Positions 52,463 through 61,070 of a DNA stretch of 64,000 nucleotides are shown in pieces. This stretch comes from Streptomyces sp. STR69. Lineage in GTDB: Bacteria; Actinomycetota; Actinomycetes; Streptomycetales; Streptomycetaceae. Numbering within the stretch: position 1 is the stretch's first letter; the number at the start of each line of letters is the position of its first letter. The DNA is taken from assembly GCF_024519455.1 (NCBI RefSeq), contig NZ_JALJRY010000004.1:310001-374000 (forward strand). The letters run 5' to 3'. The notes under the pieces are model-generated. The model did no database searches and was not told where the DNA came from. It saw only the letters and a program-made list of their open reading frames with translations. Made by a program: the position numbers and the translations under genes.

Positions 52463-53497
52463 CTATTTCCCGGTTTCGGGCGGCGCCGTGGACATGCGCA
52501 CGACGAGTTCGGTCGCGAGTTCCCTGCGCGTCGTGGCGGGAGGCCTGCCGTCGGCGAGGTTCAGCAGGACGCGCGTGGCCTCCTGACCCAGTTCCCTGAA
52601 CGGCTGCCTCACCGCACTCAGCGGTGGCGAGGCCATGCCGGCCACGAGGGTGTCGTCGAACGACATCACCGACAGCCCGCGCGGTACAGCGATGCCCAGT
52701 TGCCGGGCTGCCTCCAGGGCGCCGAGCGCCTGGACGTCACTCGCGGCGAAGAGAGCCGTCGGTCTCTCGCCCTGCTCCAGCACACTGCGGGCGGCGCGCA
52801 GTGCCTCGCCGTAGTCGAAGTCCGTCGAGCGCACGAGCGTGGCGTCGTAAGGGATCCCGGCCTCCGTCAGGGCGGCCCGGTAGCCGTGCAGGCGCGCGGA
52901 CCCGGCCAGGGAGTGCGACCGGCCGGCCAGCATGCCGATGCGGCGGTGCCCGAGGTCGATCAGGTGCTGGACAGCGGTCGTCGCGCCGTGCCAGTTCGCC
53001 ACCCCTACGCTGGGGATGTCTGCTGACGGGGCGTTCAGGGGATCGACGAGCACCACCGGAATCCGCTGCTCCAGGATCCGGCGCTCGTCCCTCTCCACGA
53101 GTGTGGAGATGACGATGACGACCCCGAGGGCGTCCAGCTTCTGAGACTCTTCCAACCACTGCGCGATGGAGCGCCGACTCGTCGTGCCGACGGTCGTGTG
53201 GACACCGATCTCGGCCGCCGACTCCACGATGCCGCGGACCACTTCGAGGGTGTACGGTCCCGCCAGGTCCCGGAACACCGCGAGGATCTGCCGTGGCCGA
53301 CGAGCTTCGGTCTCCCACGTACGGACAAACCCACGTTCGGCCAGCAGCGCCTCGATGCGGGCGCGTGTCGCCTGGGACACGTCGCGCCGCCTGTGGACGA
53401 CCTTGGACACGGTCGCCGGCGAGACGCCGACCTCGTCGGCTATCGAGGCGAGAAGCCCGTACTGGGCGTTCCGTCGGGAGCTGGTTGGGCCCGTCAC
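52463..53497 (-). CDS. LacI family transcriptional regulator (first paralogue)
   Basis: 344 residues from GTG at 53497; this start (VTGP) mirrors that of the paralogue at 57106 (VTGW) and has GGGAGG upstream, unlike ATG 53527. Headpiece ASIADEVGVSPATVSKVVHRRRDVSQATRARIE; core PTALFAASDVQALGALEAARQLG and SVMSFDDTLVAGMASPPLSAVRQP. It lies between the two copies of the CGAAAGWCTTTCG palindrome and is divergent from GH95, so it probably represses both the ABC/GH3 operon and GH95. Confidence 0.9.
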   Translation of the reverse strand: MTGPTSSRRNAQYGLLASIADEVGVSPATVSKVVHRRRDVSQATRARIEALLAERGFVRTWETEARRPRQILAVFRDLAGPYTLEVVRGIVESAAEIGVHTTVGTTSRRSIAQWLEESQKLDALGVVIVISTLVERDERRILEQRIPVVLVDPLNAPSADIPSVGVANWHGATTAVQHLIDLGHRRIGMLAGRSHSLAGSARLHGYRAALTEAGIPYDATLVRSTDFDYGEALRAARSVLEQGERPTALFAASDVQALGALEAARQLGIAVPRGLSVMSFDDTLVAGMASPPLSAVRQPFRELGQEATRVLLNLADGRPPATTRRELATELVVRMSTAPPETGK

Positions 53498-53640
53498 TGC
53501 GGTGTGGACCTCCCCGACCCCGTCCATTGGCTTGATCTGATTGCGTGCTGAGCGAACGTACACGCCGGTTCGATCACGGCAGGCCGAGACAGGGCGCCGA
53601 AAGCCCTGTACACCTGCGGAAACGGGGAGGCTCAAGGGCT

Positions 53641-53655
53641 GCGAAAGTCTTTCGC
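53641..53655. promoter_or_regulatory. LacI-type operator GCGAAAGTCTTTCGC upstream of GH95
   Basis: A perfect 7-base dyad around T, 79 bases before the GH95 start and between it and the divergent LacI gene. It matches the site at 52412-52424 except for the central base, so the fucosidase and the GH3 importer operon probably share one regulator. Confidence 0.7.
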
Positions 53656-53734
53656 GACCCGATCGGCCGCCTCTTGTAGGCTCCCCCGCAGCCTGTTCGA
53701 GCCGCTCAGGCACGTTACTTCCGGGAGGCCGGGA

Positions 53735-56002
53735 ATGCCGGTGCACAGCATCTACGACACACAGCCCGCCGACCGCTGGGAGGACGCTTTCCTCTCCGGC
53801 AACGGCGAGTACGGAATCATGGTGTTCGGGCATCCCCACCGGGAACGGATCGTTCACAACCACCACCGTTACGTGCTGCCCAACGAGTCCCTAGGGATGC
53901 GGCCGCCGGCCGTCGCCGACCGTCTTGAACAGGTTCGCGACCTGGCCCTCGCCGGGGAACGGGAGCAGGCACAGCGCGAGTTCTCCGACGGCAGGGGGAT
54001 GGCCTGGACACAGTCCTTCCATCCGGGGCACATGCTGCATGTGGACACGACGGCCGGGGACGGCGCTGTCGAGCACTACCGCCGGGTCACCGACTTCACC
54101 ACCGGCGAAGTGAGGGTCACCTGGTCCGACGGGGAACGGGAGTGGATACGGCGCGCGTTCGTGTCGCGCACCGACGCCGTCGCGGTCGTCGAGATCACCG
54201 GTCCGCGGCTCGACCTGGCCCTACGACTGTCCGGAGAGCTGTCGGGCCGCCCCGCCGAGGTCACTTTCACGACGTCCACCGAGGTCACCGGGGACGGCGA
54301 GGCGTCACTCGCCGTCGTGGGCGAGTATCCGCCCGGTCCCGGCGCGGCGGGTTTCACCGGCGTGACCCGGGCCGTCGTCACGGGCGGCCGGGTCGCCGCG
54401 GAAGGGGACACGGTCCGTGTCGAAGGAGCGACACGCGTCGTTCTGCTGACCCGGATGGACCGGTCGGCGCCCCTCCCCCGCATCGACGCGCTCCGCGCGG
54501 CCCTGGCTGAACTGCCCGCCGAATACGACGAGTTGCTCTCCCGGCACGCGCCCGTCCACGGCGAGCTCTACGGCCGCGCCGAACTCGACCTGGGCGTGCC
54601 GGACAGCGACCGCGGCCTCCCCGTGGGCGAGCTGATCGCCCTCGCCGACACCAAGACGCTGGACGGCGCGCTGGTCGAGGCGCTGTTCCACTCCGGCCGC
54701 TATCTGCTGCTCAGCTCCAGCGGGGTACTGCCGCCCCGACTGACCGGCCTGTGGCTGGGCGAATGGGGCGCCGCCTGGTCCGGCGACTACACCACCGACG
54801 CCAACATCAACCTCCAGATGGCCGGGGCGGTCCTCACCCGCATGCCCGAACTCATCGCGCCGTACGCCGCCTTGATCGATGGTCAGATCGACGACTGGCG
54901 CACCAACGCCCGCACGATCTACGGCACCCGCGGAATCCTGGCCCCCAGCCGGACGGACGGCGAACACGGGCTGCTCTTCCACCTGGACGACGACTGGCCC
55001 TGGACCATGTGGCTGGCGGGCGCGGACTGGCTGCTGTTCCCGCTGCACGAGTACTGGCAGGCGACCGGCGACGACGGCTTCCTCGCCCGTACCCTCGCCC
55101 CCTGGCTCGTCGAGGCCGCCGTCTTCTTCGAGGACTTCCTCACCCGCGAGGACGACGACGGGCACGTCGTCCTGGTCCCCTCCTACTCCCCCGAGGTCGG
55201 CCCTCGCGACGGGCGGGGCATGTCCGGGGTGAATGCCACCATGGACCTGGCCGCGGCCCGGCACGCCCTCACCACCGCAGCCGACGTCTGCACCCACCTC
55301 GGTATCGAACAGGACGCGGTCGGCCGCTGGCGCGCGCTGGCGGAGCGGCTGCCGCCCTACCGCGTCGACGGGCAGGGGGCGCTCGCCGAGTGGGCGTGGC
55401 CGGGACTGGAGACCGCAGACGACCACCGGCACATCAGCCACCTCTACCCGGTGTGGCCGCTGCACGACATCACCCCGGACGACACCCCCGACCTGGCCGC
55501 CGCCGCCCGCGAAGCCCTGCTGCGACGCGGTGACGAGAACCTCTCCGCGCACGGCAGCCTGCATCGCGCCCTGGTCGCCGCACGCCTGAAGGACAGCGGG
55601 ACGGCGAAGGAGAACGTCCTCAAGATCGTGGGCCACAACATGGTCTTCCGATCCCTGATGACCTCGCACAACCCCGACTTGGAGATCTACAACGCGGACG
55701 CCGCCCACTGTCTGCCGGCCGTGGTCGTGGAGATGCTCCTCGACTCCCGGCCCGGGATCGTGGAACTCCTGCCGGCCCGGCCCCCGGAGTGGCGGTCCGG
55801 CAGCCTGCGCGGCCTCGCCACGCGCGCCGGTGTCGGCGTCGACGAACTGACGTGGGATGTGTCCGAGGGCCTCGCGAAGGTGGTTCTCACATCGCCACTT
55901 GAGCGGGACCTCGTCCTCGTGTGCCGTGACGGCTCGGACCAGCGGCAGACCGTACACCTGCTGCCGCACGTCCCCACCACGGTGACCGTCCCGCTCGCCT
56001 GA
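53735..56002 (+). CDS. GH95 family alpha-L-fucosidase (or alpha-L-galactosidase)
   Basis: 755 residues, no signal. WEDAFLSGNGEYGIMVFG opens the GH95 N-domain; GDYTTDANINLQMAGAVL, FHLDDDWPWTMWLAGADWLL, VPSYSPEVGPRDGRGMSGVNATMD (with the probable acid Glu) and DHRHISHLYPVWPLHDI form the (alpha/alpha)6 active site. GGGAGG precedes the ATG. GH95 removes alpha-1,2-L-fucose, or L-galactose, from plant xyloglucan or glycans. Intracellular location and the shared operator suggest that it acts on oligosaccharides imported by the neighbouring ABC system. Confidence 0.88.
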   Translation: MPVHSIYDTQPADRWEDAFLSGNGEYGIMVFGHPHRERIVHNHHRYVLPNESLGMRPPAVADRLEQVRDLALAGEREQAQREFSDGRGMAWTQSFHPGHMLHVDTTAGDGAVEHYRRVTDFTTGEVRVTWSDGEREWIRRAFVSRTDAVAVVEITGPRLDLALRLSGELSGRPAEVTFTTSTEVTGDGEASLAVVGEYPPGPGAAGFTGVTRAVVTGGRVAAEGDTVRVEGATRVVLLTRMDRSAPLPRIDALRAALAELPAEYDELLSRHAPVHGELYGRAELDLGVPDSDRGLPVGELIALADTKTLDGALVEALFHSGRYLLLSSSGVLPPRLTGLWLGEWGAAWSGDYTTDANINLQMAGAVLTRMPELIAPYAALIDGQIDDWRTNARTIYGTRGILAPSRTDGEHGLLFHLDDDWPWTMWLAGADWLLFPLHEYWQATGDDGFLARTLAPWLVEAAVFFEDFLTREDDDGHVVLVPSYSPEVGPRDGRGMSGVNATMDLAAARHALTTAADVCTHLGIEQDAVGRWRALAERLPPYRVDGQGALAEWAWPGLETADDHRHISHLYPVWPLHDITPDDTPDLAAAAREALLRRGDENLSAHGSLHRALVAARLKDSGTAKENVLKIVGHNMVFRSLMTSHNPDLEIYNADAAHCLPAVVVEMLLDSRPGIVELLPARPPEWRSGSLRGLATRAGVGVDELTWDVSEGLAKVVLTSPLERDLVLVCRDGSDQRQTVHLLPHVPTTVTVPLA

Positions 56003-56065
56003 GGCCTCAGGGACGCCCGCCCTCGGGGCAGCCGCAACGGCGCAACGCGTGTGCCCTGGGGTCAC

Positions 56066-57106
56066 TCACTGTGTATCGACTCGCCTGCGTACCGACGTCG
56101 AGGTGCGCAGCACGAGCTCCGTCGCCAACTCGATCCGGGACGACGCGGGCGGTCGACCCTCCGCGAGTTGCACGAGCACCCTCGTGGCCTCGGCGCCCAG
56201 CTCCTCGAACGGCTGGCGCACCGCGCTCAGCGGCGGACAGGCCATGGCCGCCACGAGGGTGTCGTCGAAGGACATGACCGCCAAGTCCTCGGGAACGCTG
56301 AACCCGTGCTGACGCGCCGCTTCCAGAACACCGAGCGCCTGCGCGTCACTCGCCGCGAAGACGGCGGTGGGTGGATTGCCGGAGCGCAGGATCTGCAGGC
56401 TGGCGAGCAGCCCTTCTTCGAAGTCGAAGTCGGTCGAGCGCACGATCGCCGGGTCGTACGCGATCCCCGCCTCCTCCAGAGCGGCCCGGTAGCCGTGCAG
56501 TCGCGCCGCCCCGGCCAGCGAGTGCGAACGGCCCGCGACCATGCCGATCCGGGTGTGCCCGAGGCCCAGCAGGTGTTGCACCGCTTCCCTGGCTCCGCTC
56601 CAGTTCGTCACCCCGATGCTCGGAATGTCGTGGGTCGGTGCGCTCAGCGGGTCGATCAGCACCACGGGAAGCCGCCGCTCGACGATCCGGCGCTGGTCTT
56701 CCTCGGCCAGCATGGAGATCACGATGATCAGGCCCGCCGCGTCGAGCGCCACGCACTCGTCGAGCCACTGGGAGATCGAACGGTGACCGGTCGTCCCGGT
56801 CACCACGTCCAGGCCCAGTTCGTCCGCCGCGTCCACGATCCCGCGGACGACTTCCAGCGTGTACGGCCCCGACAGGTCACGGAACACCGCGATGATCTGA
56901 CGCGACGCCGCGGGATCGGGTTCTCCCGGGCGGACGTACCCGTGGCGTGCCAGGAGATCCTCGACTCGGGCTCGCGTCGCCGCTCCGACGTCGGCACGCC
57001 GGTGCACGACCTTCGACACGGTACTGAGCGACCCCCCCGCCTCGCCGGCGATGCTGGTCAGCAAACCGTACTGCGCATCCCCGCGCGCGCTGCCCCAACC
57101 TGTCAC
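56066..57106 (-). CDS. LacI family transcriptional regulator (second paralogue)
   Basis: 346 residues from GTG at 57106 with GAGG seven bases upstream. Closely related to the LacI gene at 52463 through its whole length (e.g. FAASDAQALGVLEAARQHG, SFDDTLVAAMACPPLSAVRQP). In the recognition helix SPATVSKVVHRR becomes SLSTVSKVVHRR, and the preceding turn has GG in place of GV, so its site may differ. It is convergent with GH95. No exact CGAAAGWCTTTCG copy lies near its own start. Confidence 0.9.
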   Translation of the reverse strand: MTGWGSARGDAQYGLLTSIAGEAGGSLSTVSKVVHRRADVGAATRARVEDLLARHGYVRPGEPDPAASRQIIAVFRDLSGPYTLEVVRGIVDAADELGLDVVTGTTGHRSISQWLDECVALDAAGLIIVISMLAEEDQRRIVERRLPVVLIDPLSAPTHDIPSIGVTNWSGAREAVQHLLGLGHTRIGMVAGRSHSLAGAARLHGYRAALEEAGIAYDPAIVRSTDFDFEEGLLASLQILRSGNPPTAVFAASDAQALGVLEAARQHGFSVPEDLAVMSFDDTLVAAMACPPLSAVRQPFEELGAEATRVLVQLAEGRPPASSRIELATELVLRTSTSVRRRVDTQ

Positions 57107-57427
57107 TCGTACGCCTCGCCTTTGAGCTGCCACCCGAAACTCCGCCGCAAGCCAACAGGACGAAAGGCCCGGTGACAAGGCTGCTGCGTCGGATGACCCC
57201 GACCGCACCTGTCCGCGCGACCTCTACGCGCCGTCGTCCGGGAACAGCACGCGGTGCGCCGGTGGCACGTCCCCGCGAGTGAGCCTGAGTCCAGGCCCGG
57301 ACCGGTACCGCTCCGGCCACTCCCCTCTCGCTCGGCGACGGGAGGGTGGCAACGGTGAGCGACGGCCGGGACTGCCGACCAGTGATCAGCCGGCCGGCCA
57401 TGGAGCGGAGGTGCGGAGGTGGCGGGG
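57107..57427. other. Gap between second LacI and esterase genes
   Basis: 321 bases with no supportable frame. It includes the promoter side of the LacI gene and the 3' flank of the esterase gene. No dyad or terminator stood out. Confidence 0.4.
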
Positions 57428-58948
57428 CTACGCCGTCGTCAGGGGCAGCGCGGCGAAGGTGTGGTGTTCCCAGAGTCGACGGACGGCCTCCTCCGGGTAC
57501 GCGGTCACCGTCGGTTCGGTGTCGAGGAGTTGGACGAGGCGGCGCTCGGGATCGTACGCGGGCCAGCCCGGGTCACCCGTGGTCGCGAAGGCGGTCCAGG
57601 CGGAGCGGAAGCGGGCGGAGAGCGCCTCGGTCTCCGGCGAGGGAACGGGACCGGTCAGCATGGCGCCGAGACCGCCGTAGACGCCGAACGTCAAGGGCAC
57701 ATCGAGTCCGTGACAGGCGCCCAGGGCGCCGCCGTTGGCGGGTGCGGCCCAGGTCAGCTCGTACACGTGCGCCCTGCCGCCGCCGGCCACCTGCGCCTCC
57801 GCGAGGTGCAGCGACGGCATCCGGAACAGCCAGTCGGACTGCACCAGTTCGAACAGATACTCCGCCGAGGCGTCCGGAAACGCGCCACGGTAGGCCGACT
57901 CGCTCTCCGGCCCCGGTCCGAACAGGCCCAACGCCATCGAGGCCAGCCCCTCGTCCACCTGGCCGAGCAGCCCACCGAGCATCAGGAAGAGGCGGTATTC
58001 GTCCCTGTTGTGCCCGGCGATCAGCTCCACGTCCCGCGCGGCACCACTCGCGAGGGCCTGCCACGGGGTAGTGGGCAGGACATCGCCGTCGACGACGGGC
58101 GAGAACGGGGTCGGGGTCAGAGCGACCGGACCCCAGCGCTCCACGTACCCACTCATCCGGCCGGTCAGTTCGGCTCCTGCCTCAGGCAGCTTGCGCGGGT
58201 CCACACCGGACAGATCGGCGACCGTCGGACGCAGCCCCAACCCGCCGGCCAGCACCTCGGCGATGTCACCGGCCAGCTCGGAGGAGAAGAACGTGCCCGG
58301 CACACTCTGGGTGATCGCCCGCCGGAACAGACCCCGCGCCCGCGGCATGGCCATCAGCGCGGCGATGGACCCGGCACCCGCGGACTCGCCGAAGACGGTG
58401 ACCTGCTCGGGGTCGCCACCGAAGGCGGCGATGTTCTCGCGCACCCACTCCAGGGCAGCGACCTGGTCGAGCAGACCACGGTTCGCGGGCGCTCCCTCGA
58501 TCAGGGCGAATCCCTCGATGCCGACCCGGTAGTTGAGCGTGACCACGACCAACTCGCCGTCACGCGAGAGGCGACTCCCGTCGTAGGCCGGATCGTCGGC
58601 GGAGCCGAACTTGTACGCGCCGCCGTAGATCCACACCATCACCGGCCGCCGCACGGCCGGGTCCGTCTCGGGCGACCACACGTTGACCGTCAGCCAGTCG
58701 TCACCGGCCGGAAGACCGGCGGGAACCTCGGGCCCGGGACCCGCCTGTTCCTGCGGAGGAGGCGGGCCGAACGTGAACGCCTCCCGCACACCGTCCCAGC
58801 CGTCCACGGGTCGCGGCGCCGCGAAGCGCGCCGCACCCACCGGCGGCTGCGCGAACGGGATACCCCGGAAGACCTCCAGGCCACCCTCACGACGACCGCG
58901 GACCGCGCCCGCCACCGTCCTGGCCTCCGGAAACTCGCTACTGCTCAT
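57428..58948 (-). CDS. Type-B carboxylesterase
   Basis: 506 residues, cytoplasmic. FRGIPFAQPPVGAARF, oxyanion region VMVWIYGGAYKFG, nucleophile Ser189 in VFGESAGAGS, and catalytic His in GACHGLDVPLTFG identify the alpha/beta-hydrolase type-B (para-nitrobenzyl esterase) family. Length is normal. GAGGAG lies nine bases before the ATG. The natural ester is unknown; a role in removing acyl groups from imported glycans is possible but unsupported. Confidence 0.9.
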   Translation of the reverse strand: MSSSEFPEARTVAGAVRGRREGGLEVFRGIPFAQPPVGAARFAAPRPVDGWDGVREAFTFGPPPPQEQAGPGPEVPAGLPAGDDWLTVNVWSPETDPAVRRPVMVWIYGGAYKFGSADDPAYDGSRLSRDGELVVVTLNYRVGIEGFALIEGAPANRGLLDQVAALEWVRENIAAFGGDPEQVTVFGESAGAGSIAALMAMPRARGLFRRAITQSVPGTFFSSELAGDIAEVLAGGLGLRPTVADLSGVDPRKLPEAGAELTGRMSGYVERWGPVALTPTPFSPVVDGDVLPTTPWQALASGAARDVELIAGHNRDEYRLFLMLGGLLGQVDEGLASMALGLFGPGPESESAYRGAFPDASAEYLFELVQSDWLFRMPSLHLAEAQVAGGGRAHVYELTWAAPANGGALGACHGLDVPLTFGVYGGLGAMLTGPVPSPETEALSARFRSAWTAFATTGDPGWPAYDPERRLVQLLDTEPTVTAYPEEAVRRLWEHHTFAALPLTTA

Positions 58949-59305
58949 CGACGACTCCTCAAAGGACCGGCCACCGGGCAGACGGTCCGCACGCGGGATT
59001 CAAGCGGATCACCGAACGGGATACGTGGCCGGCCGCCTCAGATTTTCGTGAATCATATTTCACTAGACGAACTCATTTGTCGACGAGTTCGCACTTCGAA
59101 GACCCGCGCCTTCGAGGGCGAGGGCCCGCCTCGCGCGACAGAGCGGGCGAGGTCACCGGCGAAATGGCGGAGGAGGAGGAATGAAGATCCATGGTTCGGG
59201 CTCTCGGGGAGGTCGGCGGCGTTTCGGACGGGGCGCGCCTGCGGGGACGAGCCGAGCTGCGGGACGTGCGGGCCTCGACGGTGAGGCGAGCCGCCGTCGA
59301 CGGTG
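58949..59305. other. Divergent intergenic region upstream of esterase and PadR genes
   Basis: The part at 59035-59085 is clearly AT-richer than its surroundings (TTTTCGTGAATCATATTTC) and probably carries the esterase promoter. A minus-strand open frame covers 59073-59360 but has low-complexity Arg/Ser-rich product and overlaps the PadR operator, so no gene is called. Confidence 0.4.
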
Positions 59306-59337
59306 TCATCGATTCGATGTGAACATCGAATCGATGA
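59306..59337. promoter_or_regulatory. PadR operator: 15-base perfect inverted repeat
   Basis: TCATCGATTCGATGT and its exact reverse complement ACATCGAATCGATGA are separated by GA, 32 bases in all. It ends 21 bases before the PadR start codon, the expected place for autorepression. An 11-base piece of the arm (TCGATTCGATG) recurs at 60959-60969 upstream of the MMPL gene. Confidence 0.75.
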
Positions 59338-59358
59338 AACATATGAGAAGATGACCCC

Positions 59359-59889
59359 ATGCTGGAACTCGCGATACTGGGCTTCCTGGCCGAAGGCCCC
59401 CTACCGGGTCATGAGCTGCGCCGACGTGTTTCGGACCTGACCGGCTACACGCGCCCGGTCAGTGACGGCACCCTCTACCCGGCCATCAACCGCCTCGCGA
59501 AGGCGGGTCTGCTGGAACGGCGGGCCGATCCGCGCGCGGGTGCGGGCCGCTACATGCTCAGCCTGACCGAGGCAGGCCGCGCCGACATGCTGGAGCGCCT
59601 GCGCAAGCCGGCCGACCACGAGATCACCGACTTCACCCGTTTCTACACGGTGCTGTCCTTCCTCTCGCACCTCCCTGACGTCGCCGAACAGCACGCGGTA
59701 CTGCGCCGCCGCCTGGCGTTCCTGGAGGAGCCGGTGAGCTTCTTCTACGACGGTGACCGGCCCCTACGCGCCGAGGAGGTCTCCGACCCCTACCGGCGTG
59801 GCCTGCTCCTCACCGCCCGCGCGACCAGCCGCGCCGAACGCGCCTGGCTCCGCGAGGTCCTGGGCGAACAACCGCCCGAGAACCCCTGA
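59359..59889 (+). CDS. PadR family transcriptional regulator
   Basis: 176 residues. LELAILGFLAEGPLPGHELRRRV and SDGTLYPAINRLAKAGLLERRAD form the PadR winged helix; the C-terminal helices (VLRRRLAFLEEP ... RAWLREVL) are the PadR dimerisation domain of the longer subtype. It is 20 bases upstream of the quinone reductase gene, which it likely controls together with itself. Confidence 0.9.
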   Translation: MLELAILGFLAEGPLPGHELRRRVSDLTGYTRPVSDGTLYPAINRLAKAGLLERRADPRAGAGRYMLSLTEAGRADMLERLRKPADHEITDFTRFYTVLSFLSHLPDVAEQHAVLRRRLAFLEEPVSFFYDGDRPLRAEEVSDPYRRGLLLTARATSRAERAWLREVLGEQPPENP

Positions 59890-59909
59890 AAGACCCCGGA
59901 GGTACCTCC

Positions 59910-60890
59910 ATGCTCGCGTCCTGGTATGACCGGCAGGGCTCCGCCGCCGATGTCCTGCACGTCGGTGAACTGCCCGACGCCCACCCCGGCCCCGGTGAGG
60001 TGCGGGTCCGCGTGACCGTCTCGGGCGTCAATCCCGGTGACACCAAGAAGCGGCGCGGCTGGCTGGGCTCCTCGATGCCGTATCCGAGGGTCGTCCCGCA
60101 CAGCGACGCCGCCGGCGTCATCGACGCGGTGGGCGACGGCATCGACGCCCACCGCGTCGGAGAGCGGGTGTGGGTGTACGGCGCCCAGTCCTACCGGGCC
60201 TTCGGCACCGCCGCGCAGTACACCGTCGTACCGGATCAGCAGGCCGTACGTCTCCCCGACCACCTCACCGACGAGCTCGGCGCGAGTCTGGGCATCCCGG
60301 GCATCACCGCTCACCGCGCCGTTTTCGCGGACGGCCCGGTCGACGGCCGGATCGTCCTCGTCCACGGTGTGCTCGGCGGCGTCGGCTCCCTGGCCGCACA
60401 GCTCGCCCGCTGGGGCGGCGCCACCGTCATCGGCACCGTCCGACGCGGCGACGACCTCGCCCATGTCGACGCGACCGCCGTCTCCCACGCCGTCGCCCTG
60501 GATTCGGCCGACCCGGCGGCAGCGATCCGCTCGTACGCGCCGGGTGGTGTCCACCGTGTCGTCGAGGTGTCCCTGTCGGCCAACGCCGACCTCGACAACG
60601 CGGTCACCGCGCTCGACGCCGTCATCGCCGCCTACGGCACCCACGCCGACCGTACCGAACTCCCCTTCTGGCCCCTGCTGTTCAACAACGTCACCCTGCG
60701 GCTGCTCGGCAGCGACGACTTCCCCGCCGTGGCGAAGCGGCAGGCCGCCCGTGATCTCACCGCGGCCGCCGCGGTCGGCGCCCTCACCGTCGACGTCGCG
60801 GACCGCTACCCGCTGGAGGACATCGCCAAGGCCCACGAACGGGTCGACGCGGGCGGGCGGGCCAGGGTGGTGGTCACCGTCCCCGGCTGA
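59910..60890 (+). CDS. Zinc-free MDR-family NADPH:quinone reductase
   Basis: 326 residues. GroES-like part PGPGEVRVRVTVSGVNPGDTKK and VVPHSDAAGVIDAVGDGI, then the nucleotide fold ILVHG-type loop (IVLVHGVLGGVGSLAAQLARWGG). No structural-zinc cysteines, as in quinone oxidoreductases (QOR). ATG follows GGAGG within the small palindrome GGAGGTACCTCC. Likely reduces quinones or enones; being behind PadR suggests induction by an aromatic or electrophile. Confidence 0.9.
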   Translation: MLASWYDRQGSAADVLHVGELPDAHPGPGEVRVRVTVSGVNPGDTKKRRGWLGSSMPYPRVVPHSDAAGVIDAVGDGIDAHRVGERVWVYGAQSYRAFGTAAQYTVVPDQQAVRLPDHLTDELGASLGIPGITAHRAVFADGPVDGRIVLVHGVLGGVGSLAAQLARWGGATVIGTVRRGDDLAHVDATAVSHAVALDSADPAAAIRSYAPGGVHRVVEVSLSANADLDNAVTALDAVIAAYGTHADRTELPFWPLLFNNVTLRLLGSDDFPAVAKRQAARDLTAAAAVGALTVDVADRYPLEDIAKAHERVDAGGRARVVVTVPG

Positions 60891-60929
60891 CCGGAGCACG
60901 GCCAGTCGCCGTGTTGTCAGGAGAGGGGC

Positions 60930-60969
60930 ATTAGTCCTGCGGTACTAATCGAGGCCTGTCGATTCGATG
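60930..60969. promoter_or_regulatory. Operator-like elements upstream of the MMPL gene
   Basis: ATTAGT (60930-60935) and ACTAAT (60944-60949) form an inverted repeat with an 8-base spacer. Ten bases on, TCGATTCGATG (60959-60969) repeats part of the PadR operator arm. Both lie 100-140 bases before the MMPL start. Confidence 0.45.
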
Positions 60970-61070
60970 CCACAGGGGGCAGGAAGCGCGGAAACCCGCA
61001 CCTAGCTTGAGATCAAGGGTCGATCAGGCCCTGCTCGCGTAATGATCTCTTCTCCTGGTGGGAGTACCCC

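Noticed and set aside
54305..56065. A 586-codon minus-strand frame
   Set aside because: It is antisense to the GH95 gene; composition is Gly/Val/Gln-rich with no family motif.
57419..59284. A 621-codon plus-strand frame
   Set aside because: It is antisense to the carboxylesterase, whose catalytic triad is intact.
59073..59360. A 95-codon minus-strand frame with an ATG
   Set aside because: The product is Arg/Ser/Pro-rich, there is no ribosome site, and its start lies across the PadR start and operator.
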